Notes: generated by a model not told the origin, from the sequence alone. 7,449 bases of DNA from Opitutia bacterium (GCA_003157575.1 PMKA01000122.1:1-7449); one strand, 5' to 3'. Positions 1 to 6,862 are shown, counted from the first letter of the stretch. Made by a program: numbers and translations.

Positions 1-743
1 GCGATCGGGATCCGCAGGATGCGTCCCTTCTCCGGCAGGTACACCGCGTCGCCGGGACAAACCCTCACCTTGCCTGGATCCACGCGGAGATAGCTCATCA
101 CGACCTGAAGCGAAAACGAGGGGTAGATCTTCTTCCCGACCCGTGACACCAGGGGTATCTCGCGGATGATGCCGTCGCTGCCTTTCGGCGCGTCGACAAT
201 GCCGTAACGGCTCACGGCGCGCAGGGCGGGAAAAGGAACCGTGGCATAATCGTCCCCATCGATCTCGCTCGCATCACCCTCGACCTGGGTGAGCGCCTCG
301 GTCGGCCCGGCAGCGCCCGGCAGGATGTCCGGCTGTTCATTGACCGTGCCTGCGCCGACGATCACCTGCGTTCCACGCTCAATCGCCGCCGTGGTGCCCA
401 GGCCCATTCGTGCGTCGCCACCGCCTTCCCGGCTGGCGTCGAAGATCACATCCCATGCGACGACGGCCGGATGGGACATCGAGATCAGCTCGTTGAAATT
501 GCCGTGCCAGCCCCGGTCCGGCGGCCAGGCGACCACGGCATCAGTGCTGTCCTCGTAAAGGACCAGGGCCAGCCGCCCGTCGACGGGATGCTGGAACAGA
601 CTGCGATATTCTGTGCGCCAGTCGAGCGTGCGCCACTCAAGCTGTCGGGTGATCTCGAGCCGGCTCGCCGCAAAGGCCGCGCCGAAACAAAGCAGCGGAA
701 CCCACCATGAGTGGTTGAGTCGGAGGAAGGAGGGTCTGCTCAT
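1..743 (-). CDS. CHASE2-domain membrane sensor protein, N-terminal part (runs off left edge)
   Basis: A minus-strand reading frame is open from an ATG at 741-743 to the window edge (247 complete codons); an in-frame TGA lies seven codons upstream and no other start codon comes between. Residues about 13-27 (WWVPLLCFGAAFAA) form an N-terminal membrane anchor. The rest matches the extracytoplasmic CHASE2 ligand-sensing domain: LEWRTLDWR at 35-43, a strand ending in YEDST (63-67), a WPPDRGWH segment (73-80), VVAWDVIFDAS (94-104), and late in the domain a DG-IR-IPL block (190-198) followed by YPSFSLQVV. In known proteins CHASE2 precedes several helices and an adenylate/guanylate cyclase, histidine kinase, Ser/Thr kinase or similar output. 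That part is missing here, so the output cannot be named. There is no clear ribosome binding site. It lies 159 bases downstream of panE on the same strand and could share its transcript. The domain call is from remembered family consensus. Confidence 0.82.
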   Translation of the reverse strand, partial: MSRPSFLRLNHSWWVPLLCFGAAFAASRLEITRQLEWRTLDWRTEYRSLFQHPVDGRLALVLYEDSTDAVVAWPPDRGWHGNFNELISMSHPAVVAWDVIFDASREGGGDARMGLGTTAAIERGTQVIVGAGTVNEQPDILPGAAGPTEALTQVEGDASEIDGDDYATVPFPALRAVSRYGIVDAPKGSDGIIREIPLVSRVGKKIYPSFSLQVVMSYLRVDPGKVRVCPGDAVYLPEKGRILRIPI

Positions 744-902
744 GGATCGGGCAGCAGCATGTCATCCAGCAGGGACATCACCAAGCGATTTCTCGCTCGA
801 TTCCGGAACAGGCCGTTGACCGGACGGCAGCCCCTGGGCGCACACCGCACCAGACGAGGATTGGCGAACGATCCCGGAAATCTAGCCGTCTCGCGGGGCG
901 CC

Positions 903-1865
903 TCAGCCGGGCTGACGCCGGCCGGCCGTCAACTCCTTGAGCCGCGCATAGAGCTTTTCGAGATGAGGCGTTGCGGCTCCAGCCGCGCGCGCACGGCGCA
1001 GGGGCTCGCCCCAGATCGCCTCCACCTCGACTTCGCGACCCGCCAGATAATCGACAAGGCTCGACGGATGGAAGGCGCCTATGTGCCGGGTTTGTTCGAA
1101 CTGCTGTTCGACGAAATCCGCGGGAATGACGTAGCCGAATCTGGAGGCCGCTCCAACCACCTCGTCGACCAGCGCCTTCGCCTCCCGTTCCCATTCCGGC
1201 GAAGCCAGTATCCGGTCTGTGGGCACGCCGCCCGCCGCGATGGCCAGCCCGTTGAACGGAACGTTCCACACCAGCTTCCGCCAACGCGCGCCGGCAAGAT
1301 CGTCGACCGCCTGGCATTCGACGCCGGCCCGCCGGAAGAGCGACACGAGCCAGCGCACCCGGTCGCTGGCCGAACCCCGGAATTCGCCCAAGGTCACATA
1401 TCCGGGCGTATAAATCCGGATCTCCCCCGGCGATTCCCTCACCGCGGCGATGAACGCAAGCCCGCCGACGACACGACTTGCTCCAAAAAGCGAGGCCAGC
1501 AGCTCGTCCGAGCCGAGCCCGTTTTGCAGGGTCAGTATGATCGTCTGCCGACCGAGCAGCGGCGGCAAAAGGGCCGCCAGCGCGCCATTGGCGGTGTTCT
1601 TGAGCGTGATGACCGCCACGTCGACCGGACCAATCTCTTCGGTGGACGCGTGGACGCTCGTGGACTCCGGTGAAAGCGTCCGAACGGCGCCGCCTTCTCT
1701 CAAAACGATGCCGCGGGACCGCATTTCCTCCAATCCGCTTCGCACAAGAAAATGCACCTCGGCTCCGGCAAACGCCAGATGCGCGCCGTAAAAGGTGCCG
1801 ATCGCACCAGCCCCGACAATCGCGACGCGCGGATTTGCCGGCAAAATCGATGTCTCCGGATTCAA
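903..1865 (-). CDS. panE: 2-dehydropantoate 2-reductase (ketopantoate reductase family)
   Basis: Cytosolic NADPH-dependent enzyme that reduces 2-dehydropantoate to pantoate in pantothenate/CoA synthesis; family members can act on other 2-oxo acids. The 320-residue frame has the N-terminal Rossmann motif GAGAIG (18-23), the cofactor-site Lys in TLKN (89), and LQNG (113-116). In the helical C-terminal domain K197, N201 and N205 keep the spacing of E. coli PanE K176/N180/N184. S268 and E280 (the latter before the GEPLRRAR segment) align with S244 and E256. All expected catalytic residues are therefore present and length is near the usual 300. The first start is TTG (1863-1865), with no good Shine-Dalgarno. 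A second TTG at 1842-1844 (residue 8) lies 9 bases after CCGGAG and would give the more usual short lead-in to the Rossmann strand; it is a real alternative. No other pan gene is visible, so a role in pantothenate synthesis is inferred from the family alone. Confidence 0.93.
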   Translation of the reverse strand: MNPETSILPANPRVAIVGAGAIGTFYGAHLAFAGAEVHFLVRSGLEEMRSRGIVLREGGAVRTLSPESTSVHASTEEIGPVDVAVITLKNTANGALAALLPPLLGRQTIILTLQNGLGSDELLASLFGASRVVGGLAFIAAVRESPGEIRIYTPGYVTLGEFRGSASDRVRWLVSLFRRAGVECQAVDDLAGARWRKLVWNVPFNGLAIAAGGVPTDRILASPEWEREAKALVDEVVGAASRFGYVIPADFVEQQFEQTRHIGAFHPSSLVDYLAGREVEVEAIWGEPLRRARAAGAATPHLEKLYARLKELTAGRRQPG

Positions 1866-1907
1866 AGGGAAAAGAACTGGGTGGCGGCTGGATACTCCGG
1901 ATTCAAA
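1854..1907. repeat. 13-bp exact direct repeat (CTCCGGATTCAAA) at the panE start
   Basis: CTCCGGATTCAAA occurs at 1854-1866 and again at 1895-1907, 41 bases apart start to start. On the minus strand (TTTGAATCCGGAG) the proximal copy contains the first panE start codon TTG and the CCGGAG that could act as ribosome binding site for the second TTG. The distal copy sits just upstream. It could be a small duplication or a paired operator; the sequence alone does not decide. Confidence 0.7.
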
Positions 1908-2169
1908 TCAAAACGCTCGTTGACCCGGGCCATGCGCACGCTCCAGCCAAATAGAACGCACGGAATCTTGCCTCTGGCATCTTCTTTGGTAGATATCCCA
2001 CCCGATCCGTGTTCAGGCGAACCTCCGACGAATGAAACCTTCCCCGGGGCGGCATGTCTCCCCAATAGCCGGCAGAAGTCATGACAACATGCATCATCCA
2101 TTTTTTGCGGTCTTGCCGGTCGATGTGTCGATCAACAAGGTGGTGTCCGCTTCCGCCGTGCCTCGACTC
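1866..2169. other. Divergent intergenic region between panE and the lipoprotein gene
   Basis: About 300 bases without a convincing gene separate the divergent starts of panE (minus) and the lipoprotein (plus), so promoters for both should lie here. I could not identify a good -35/-10 pair on either strand. A TTGCCT (1968-1973) with 16-base spacing to TAGATA (1990-1995) on the plus strand is only a weak candidate. The one clear structure is a 13-bp exact direct repeat at its left end, listed separately. Two minus-strand reading frames cross the region; their translations look like non-coding sequence. Confidence 0.6.
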
Positions 2170-2589
2170 ATGAATCATCACCGTAATTTCCTTTTTTGCC
2201 TGACCCTGGCCGCTGCGTTTCTTTCCGGCTGCGCCACCGACCGGGGGAACGATGGGCAGGTGGAAACGACAAAGTACACGATCGAGAGCACGGGCATGTT
2301 CGTGTTCCTCAACCAATCCTGGCAGGCCTCCGTCAAATGCACGGGGTTGCAGGAGCGGATTCTTCCGGATGGCCGTCTCGAGGTCGTGGCCAATGTGAGG
2401 AACCTGGAGACGCGCAATATTGAGGTTCAGGTCAACTGCGTGTTCAAAGACGAGCAGGGCCTCTCGACGGAGAACGAAACGCCTTCGACGAAACTCACCA
2501 TCCCCGCGGGAACCACGCAGGCGGTCCAGTTCAGCTCGGCCAACAACCAGGCGCGCAAGTACACAATCCACGTCCGCGACATCCGCTGA
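2170..2589 (+). CDS. YcfL-like (DUF1425) outer-membrane lipoprotein
   Basis: Predicted 139-residue lipoprotein. From ATG 2170 it begins MNHHRN, followed by a hydrophobic stretch (7-17) and the lipobox LSGC, with C21 as the lipidated cysteine. Ala at +2 favours sorting to the outer membrane. The frame is open from ATG 2032, but the extra 46 residues would bury the signal peptide and look non-coding, so I chose 2170; no Shine-Dalgarno precedes it. The mature part reads as a small beta-sandwich: a strand (LEVVANVRNLETRNIEVQVN, 70-89), VFKDEQG (91-97), then TIPAGTTQAVQFSSA (110-124). That order resembles E. coli YcfL (a strand with an R/N-rich turn, a YWYD-G element, then a TIPAHS strand). Mature C57 and C90 could form a disulfide. 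The function of YcfL-like proteins is poorly known; in E. coli ycfL neighbours lpoB. No lpoB-like gene is visible here. The lipoprotein call is strong, the family call moderate. Confidence 0.8.
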   Translation: MNHHRNFLFCLTLAAAFLSGCATDRGNDGQVETTKYTIESTGMFVFLNQSWQASVKCTGLQERILPDGRLEVVANVRNLETRNIEVQVNCVFKDEQGLSTENETPSTKLTIPAGTTQAVQFSSANNQARKYTIHVRDIR

Positions 2590-2754
2590 CGCCGCGATTC
2601 CGGCCGCGCAGATGATCTATCGGAGGTGTTTGCGCCAGCTCGACGCCTCGTCCGAAAGCCAGTCCCGCGCAGCCTCCCAAACGCCGCGCATCCACAGCGT
2701 AAAATCCGCCTGGATACCGCCGCGCAGTCGTGCTGGATCCCCTTCCGCACGCGC

Positions 2755-4095
2755 ATGACCTTTCTCCGCACAACCCTCGCAGAACTGCGCTCCACGTCCG
2801 CCCTGGCGCTTCCCATGGTCGCCGGGCAGCTGAGCCAGATCCTGATGGGTGTGACGGACAGCGCCATGCTCGGGCATGTTGGCCGGGTGCCGCTCGCGGC
2901 CTCTGCTTTCGCCGGCACCGTCTTCGGGCTGTTTTTCATCGCCGGCACCGGCCTGCTCGTTCCGGTGTCCGTGCTCGTGGCGCGCGCCCGCGGCTCCGGA
3001 CGTCTGGACGAGTGCGCCCAATGGCTTCGACATGGGCTTGCGCTCGCCGCGGTCGTAAGCGTTTTTGAGGCCCTGGCCCTGTGCGCGCTCTCAACGCATT
3101 TCGGGCGCCTCGGCCAGCCCCCGGAGGTCATCGCGGCGGTGAACCCGTTCTTCGTCATCATCGCCTGCTCTCTGGTGCCGGCCTTCCTCTTCCAGGTTCT
3201 GAGGCAGTTTAGCGAGGCACTGGGCAGGCCCTGGCCACCGATGTTCATCCTGTTTCTTGGCGTTGGGTTGAACGTTCTGCTCAACTGGATCTTCATCTTC
3301 GGCCATCTCGGCATGCCTGCGCTCGGCCTGACCGGTTCCGGCTGTTCAACCCTCCTGGCCCGCCTGCTCAGCATGACCGCGCTCTGGTTCTGGCTCCGAC
3401 GGCAGTCCGGAATCCGCGCGCTTCTTCCGCGGGCCGGGGAACTGTTCGCGCTTTCGCGAAGCCACCTGCGCGCGATGCTCAAGATCGGCGTACCGGCGGC
3501 CGGCCAACTCTTGTTTGAGGTGGGCGCATTCGCCGCCGCCGCATTGATGATGGGCTGCGTCGGCACCGTGCCCCTGGCCGCACATCAGATCGCTCTCAGC
3601 TGCGCATCCTTCACATTCATGTTCCCGCTCGGTCTGTCCATGGCCGCCAGCATGCGGCTGAGCCAGGCTCTGGGCGAAGGCAGGCGCGAGGCGCTCCGTC
3701 CCATCGGCTTCGGCGCATACGGCCTCGGCACAATCCTGATGGGCACATTTGGCATTGTCCTGGCCACAGGGGGCGGCCTGATCGCCCGCGGTTTCACGAG
3801 CGATCCCGAGGTCGCGGGCCTTGCGCCGCGTCTGTTGCTCGTGGCCGCCATCATGCAGGTTTTTGACGGCGCGCAGGTGGTCGGCGCCGGGATGCTCCGC
3901 GGCTTGAGCGACGTGAAGATTCCGACCGTCATCACCTTCATCGCGTACTGGCTTGTGGCGCTTCCCTCGGCTTATCTGCTCGGATTTCCGCTGCACCTCG
4001 GTCCGGCCGGGATCTGGGCGGGTCTGGCAGCGGGGCTGGCATGCGCAGCGCTTCTCCTCGCACGGCGCTTCGCCCAACTGACCGCCAGAGTGTAG
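2755..4095 (+). CDS. MATE family multidrug efflux transporter (NorM type)
   Basis: Inner-membrane antiporter of 446 residues that in its family exports cationic drugs, dyes or metabolites in exchange for Na+ or H+. It is hydrophobic throughout, with about twelve helices in two six-helix halves. Half 1 has P20 in TM1 and the TDSAMLG signature (34-40). Half 2 opens with KIGVPAAGQLLFE (243-255), then PLAAHQIAL (273-281) and the FPLGLSMA segment (290-297). E255 in TM7 and D371 in TM10 (QVFDGAQVVGAGMLRG) correspond to the conserved cation-coupling residues E255 and D371 of Vibrio cholerae NorM, so coupling is likely intact. The frame is open from GTG 2626, but the added 43 residues are Arg/Pro-rich and unlike the family; ATG 2755 gives the usual length. 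There is no clear ribosome binding site. It follows the lipoprotein by 165 bases and precedes dsbD by 118. The substrate cannot be told from sequence. Confidence 0.95.
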   Translation: MTFLRTTLAELRSTSALALPMVAGQLSQILMGVTDSAMLGHVGRVPLAASAFAGTVFGLFFIAGTGLLVPVSVLVARARGSGRLDECAQWLRHGLALAAVVSVFEALALCALSTHFGRLGQPPEVIAAVNPFFVIIACSLVPAFLFQVLRQFSEALGRPWPPMFILFLGVGLNVLLNWIFIFGHLGMPALGLTGSGCSTLLARLLSMTALWFWLRRQSGIRALLPRAGELFALSRSHLRAMLKIGVPAAGQLLFEVGAFAAAALMMGCVGTVPLAAHQIALSCASFTFMFPLGLSMAASMRLSQALGEGRREALRPIGFGAYGLGTILMGTFGIVLATGGGLIARGFTSDPEVAGLAPRLLLVAAIMQVFDGAQVVGAGMLRGLSDVKIPTVITFIAYWLVALPSAYLLGFPLHLGPAGIWAGLAAGLACAALLLARRFAQLTARV

Positions 4096-4213
4096 CAGGC
4101 GGCCGGAGATTGGCGCCACACCGTACAAACCGCAGGAACCACCGAGGGGGCGGACGCGCTCCTGCGAGCCATTCGCGCTCCAGCAGGGTTTACTACGAAC
4201 GCAAACTGCGCTA

Positions 4214-6316
4214 ATGTACGCGACAATGAAGTTTCCGGCCGTATTCCGCGCGCTGCTGGTCTGCCTGTCGGGTCTGGGTCTTCTCCAGGCGGGTCCGGTT
4301 CGGAAGGGCGCGGTCGAGGCCGAACTGGTTCCGGCCGTCGCCAGCGTGCAGCCGGGCAGGCCGTTCGATGTCGCGCTGCGTCTCGCGCACGATCCGCACT
4401 GGCACACGTACTGGGTCAACGCCGGCACGGGTTATCCCACCACGGTAAAATGGACGCTGCCCCCGGGGTGGCAGGCGGGAGAAATCCGCTGGCCGGTGCC
4501 CCGCGCGCTCACCGACGCCAAAGGCGCCATCACGGGCAACGGCTATGATGGCGAAGTGCTCCTGCTGGTCACGCTCAGTCCGCCGGCCGGTCTGCAGGCC
4601 GGTGGAAACGTCACGCTGCGCGCCGACGTCGCCTGGTTGATGTGCCGGGAGGTCTGCATGCCCGGCGAGGCTGCGCTGGACCTGACCCTGTCCGTCGACA
4701 ACGGCCCGCCGGCTCCGGATCCCCGTTGGGGCGCAAGACTGGCCGCCGCGCTGGGACAGTTGCCGCAACCGCCTGACGGCTGGCAATTCGCAGCCGCTCG
4801 CACTGCGCCGGAGGTCACGCTGACCGCGCGTCCGCCGGACGGAACAACCTTCGGTGCCGGCGACTTTCATTTCTTTTCCGACGACGGCCTGGTCGCCTTC
4901 GACCGGCCGCAGACCGTGGCCGTGCAGGGCGGCACCTTCGTCTTCACGCTCCCGGTGGACGCCGCCGGCCCGAAGGACTCGCAGCGGCTCACAGGCGTGC
5001 TTGCTCTCGGCAAGGGCGACGTTCCCGGAATCCGGGTGGACGTCCCGCTCGGCGCGGCAGCAGCACTGCAAGACTCCAAATTCCAAACTCCAAATTCCAA
5101 ATCAGTCAGCGGCCTTGCCGGCACGCTCGCGCTGGCGTTCGTCGGCGGACTGATTCTCAACCTTATGCCCTGCGTCTTTCCGGTGCTCGGCATCAAGATC
5201 CTGGGCTTCGTGAACCAGGCGGGGGCTGATCGCCGCAAGGTGACGCTGCACGGGCTGGTATTTGTGCTCGGCGTCCTGGTTTCGTTCTGGCTCTTGTCCG
5301 GAGCGCTCCTCGTGTTGCGCGCGGGGGGCGCGCAGCTCGGCTGGGGCTTCCAGCTTCAGGAGCCGGGTTTTGTGTTCGCGCTTGCCGCGTTCATGCTGGT
5401 CTTCGCCCTGAACCTGAGCGGCCTCTTCGAGTTCGGTCTGTCGGTGATGGGAGTCGGTGCGGGCCTTCAAAGCAGATCCGGCTACACCGGATCGTTCTTC
5501 ACAGGCGTGCTCGCAACCGTCGTGGCCACCCCCTGTTCGGCGCCCTTTCTTGCGCCTGCCCTCGGCGCGGCGCTCGCGCTGCCGGCGGCCGCTTCGCTCG
5601 CAGTGTTCACGGCCATCGCCCTGGGACTGTCCGTGCCCTACCTGCTTCTCTCGATCTTTCCCGCGGCGGTGAAGCTCCTGCCGCGGCCCGGCGAGTGGAT
5701 GGAGACATTCAAGCAGCTGATGGCCTTTCCCCTCTACGCAACGGTGGGCTTCCTCGCATGGGTGCTCGCCGGACAGACAAAGGACGACGACACCGGCCTG
5801 CTCAAGATCTTCTTCGGCCTCGTGCTCGTGGCGATGTCCGCGTGGGTGTACGGTCGCTGGGCGCAGCACGCCGGTTCGGCCGCCCGGCGGCGTCTCGGGC
5901 GCGCCTTCGCCGCGGTTCTGATTGCGGCCGGCCTGGCGGTGGGGTACCCGGCAAGGCCGTCAGCCGGCCTCGTCTGGGAACGCTGGAGCCCGGAAACCGT
6001 CCGCCAGCTGCGGTCGCAGGGAAAGACGCTTTTCGTCGACTTCACCGCGCGCTGGTGCGCCACGTGCCAGAGCAACAAGGCCCTCGTGTTCTCGTCACAA
6101 CGGGTCCGCGCGGCGTTGAAACAAAAGGGCGTTGTGCTGCTCGAGGCCGACTGGACCAGCCGCGACCCGCAGATCACCGAGGCGCTGGCTTCCTTCAACC
6201 GGAGCGCCGTCCCGCTGGATCTGATCTATTTTCCCGGCGGCTCCGACCCCGTCGTCCTGCCCGGGCTTCTGACGCCCGAAATCGTCTGCGCTGCGCTCAA
6301 GCAGGCCGCGGATTAG
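4214..6316 (+). CDS. dsbD: Protein-disulfide reductase DsbD (ScsB-like long form)
   Basis: Carries electrons from cytoplasmic thioredoxin across the inner membrane to periplasmic thiol proteins. It has 700 residues, longer than E. coli DsbD (about 565). A signal peptide covers residues 5-26 (cleavage near LQA/GP); ATG 4226 (residue 5) is an equally good start. Residues 30-285 form the periplasmic domain, with WHTYWVN (63-69) and the redox pair C144/C148 in WLMCREVCMPG. Residues 300-578 form the eight-helix DsbD/CcdA-type membrane domain with the cysteines C320 (LMPCVFPVLG) and C441 (ATPCSAPFLAPALG). Residues 585-700 form the C-terminal thioredoxin domain with WCATC (C615, C618) and cis-Pro at 667 (AVP). 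All six redox cysteines are present. A 28-base heptamer array in the linker (5074-5101) encodes residues 287-297. Neighbours give no obvious client protein. A hairpin terminator follows the stop. Confidence 0.95.
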   Translation: MYATMKFPAVFRALLVCLSGLGLLQAGPVRKGAVEAELVPAVASVQPGRPFDVALRLAHDPHWHTYWVNAGTGYPTTVKWTLPPGWQAGEIRWPVPRALTDAKGAITGNGYDGEVLLLVTLSPPAGLQAGGNVTLRADVAWLMCREVCMPGEAALDLTLSVDNGPPAPDPRWGARLAAALGQLPQPPDGWQFAAARTAPEVTLTARPPDGTTFGAGDFHFFSDDGLVAFDRPQTVAVQGGTFVFTLPVDAAGPKDSQRLTGVLALGKGDVPGIRVDVPLGAAAALQDSKFQTPNSKSVSGLAGTLALAFVGGLILNLMPCVFPVLGIKILGFVNQAGADRRKVTLHGLVFVLGVLVSFWLLSGALLVLRAGGAQLGWGFQLQEPGFVFALAAFMLVFALNLSGLFEFGLSVMGVGAGLQSRSGYTGSFFTGVLATVVATPCSAPFLAPALGAALALPAAASLAVFTAIALGLSVPYLLLSIFPAAVKLLPRPGEWMETFKQLMAFPLYATVGFLAWVLAGQTKDDDTGLLKIFFGLVLVAMSAWVYGRWAQHAGSAARRRLGRAFAAVLIAAGLAVGYPARPSAGLVWERWSPETVRQLRSQGKTLFVDFTARWCATCQSNKALVFSSQRVRAALKQKGVVLLEADWTSRDPQITEALASFNRSAVPLDLIYFPGGSDPVVLPGLLTPEIVCAALKQAAD
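5074..5101. repeat. Four-unit heptamer tandem repeat (YTCCAAA) inside dsbD
   Basis: Four consecutive 7-base units, CTCCAAA, TTCCAAA, CTCCAAA and TTCCAAA, without interruption; equally two copies of a 14-mer. The array is AT-rich in a strongly GC-rich gene. It lies in frame in dsbD and encodes the low-complexity linker DSKFQTPNSKS between the periplasmic and membrane domains, where extra length should be tolerated. Confidence 0.9.
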
Positions 6317-6350
6317 GCGATCCGAGGCGCGCGGCTTTCATCGCACACCT

Positions 6351-6384
6351 CCGGCCGCCGCCGGTGCGGCCGGCCTCGTTGTTT
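6351..6384 (+). terminator. Putative rho-independent terminator of dsbD
   Basis: A perfect 8-bp GC-only stem, CCGGCCGC (6351-6358) with GCGGCCGG (6366-6373), encloses a 7-base loop. It is followed by a T-rich stretch ending GTTGTTT (6378-6384). It starts 35 bases after the dsbD stop, where transcription should end. The T-tract is not continuous, so termination may be partial. Confidence 0.6.
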
Positions 6385-6417
6385 CAGTTTTCGCAATTAC
6401 AGCCGATCTGGGATGTT

Positions 6418-6435
6418 GGCCCGGTCATCCGGGCC
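6418..6435 (+). promoter_or_regulatory. Stem-loop in the leader of the small secreted-protein gene
   Basis: GGCCCGG-TCAT-CCGGGCC is a perfect 7-bp, all-GC stem with a four-base loop, ending 22 bases before ATG 6458. It has no following T-tract, so it is not a classic terminator alone. It may back up the terminator at 6351-6384, protect or define the 5' end of a processed transcript, or affect translation of the downstream gene. The structure is seen; the role is inference. Confidence 0.45.
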
Positions 6436-6457
6436 GGTGAAGCAGTTCATTCGCTTT

Positions 6458-6862
6458 ATGAAAAACCTTCCCTTCCTGCTCGCAATGCTCCTCACCTTCC
6501 CGACAGCAAACGCTGTTGGGAACACCATCCGGATCGGCAGCCATGAAGTCAGCGTCGTCTCCGAACAAAGCACCGATTCGCCGAAAGCCTGCCATGCGGC
6601 CCTCCTTGAGAAGATCAAGAAACAAGGGTGGTATGACGATATCTACAACTCCGCCACGGACAATAAGGCGCTTTTGGTTTTCAGCCAGCGCATCATCGAG
6701 AAAGGCGCGCTGAGCAAGCTGAAGATCACGTTCTGGAAAGCCTCGAAGGGCGCTGACGGAAAAACGGATGTGGAGTCGCAGGTATTCTTCATCGAAAAGA
6801 CCGCCGTGAGCGCCTTCCTCGACGATGAGATCAAGCCCTTGTTCCTGAAATTCAGCCACTAG
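6458..6862 (+). CDS. Small secreted protein of unknown function
   Basis: I do not recognise the family. The 134-residue product from ATG 6458 has a classic Sec signal peptide: Lys at 2, a hydrophobic core at residues 4-14 and a probable cleavage after TANA (16-19). The 115-residue mature protein is Lys- and Asp-rich with alternating hydrophobic segments (IRIGSHEVSVV 25-35, ALLVFSQRI 71-79, SKLKITFWKA 86-95, ESQVFFIEK 106-114), suggesting a small alpha/beta fold, and one cysteine (C45). The frame is open from ATG 6413, but that would put a GC hairpin in the coding region and 15 residues before the signal peptide. GC is about 55% by hand count over 6481-6840, lower than dsbD, so it may be a recent arrival or weakly expressed. 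It is 141 bases after dsbD beyond a terminator and convergent with the peptidase gene. A role as a DsbD client is not supported by its single cysteine. Confidence 0.72.
   Translation: MKNLPFLLAMLLTFPTANAVGNTIRIGSHEVSVVSEQSTDSPKACHAALLEKIKKQGWYDDIYNSATDNKALLVFSQRIIEKGALSKLKITFWKASKGADGKTDVESQVFFIEKTAVSAFLDDEIKPLFLKFSH

Noticed and set aside
744..902. Search for a small gene, terminator or RNA between panE and the CHASE2 gene
   Set aside because: No stem-loop with a T-tract, no tRNA-like structure and no plausible short gene could be recognised.
711..1673. 320-codon plus-strand open frame opposite panE
   Set aside because: It is antisense to a gene with all catalytic motifs; its translation is Arg/Gly/Pro-rich with no recognisable domain, as expected for a shadow frame in GC-rich DNA.
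1968..1995. Possible promoter TTGCCT - 16 bases - TAGATA upstream of the lipoprotein gene
   Set aside because: Only four of six and about three of six bases match the consensus hexamers and the start would be some 170 bases upstream; too weak to annotate.
1862..2101. 79-codon minus-strand frame whose TGA overlaps the panE TTG start (TTGA), suggesting translational coupling
   Set aside because: The overlap is attractive and the last 40 residues look passable, but there is no ribosome binding site, no recognisable domain, and the first half looks non-coding. A conserved homologue would change this view.
2427..3566. 379-codon minus-strand open frame across the lipoprotein and MATE genes
   Set aside because: It overlaps two well-supported plus-strand genes and its translation is Arg/Ser/Pro-rich low-complexity sequence without motifs.
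4096..4213. Search for a promoter or terminator between the MATE gene and dsbD
   Set aside because: Only short imperfect repeats (for example CCTGC with GCAGG) were seen; none is strong enough to call.
3346..4428. 360-codon minus-strand open frame across the MATE and dsbD genes
   Set aside because: Antisense shadow of two motif-rich membrane proteins; its composition (Gln, Arg, Cys, His-rich) is not protein-like.
4211..5086. 291-codon minus-strand open frame opposite the dsbD periplasmic domain
   Set aside because: Shadow of dsbD; Arg/Gly/Glu-rich with no domain or signal peptide.
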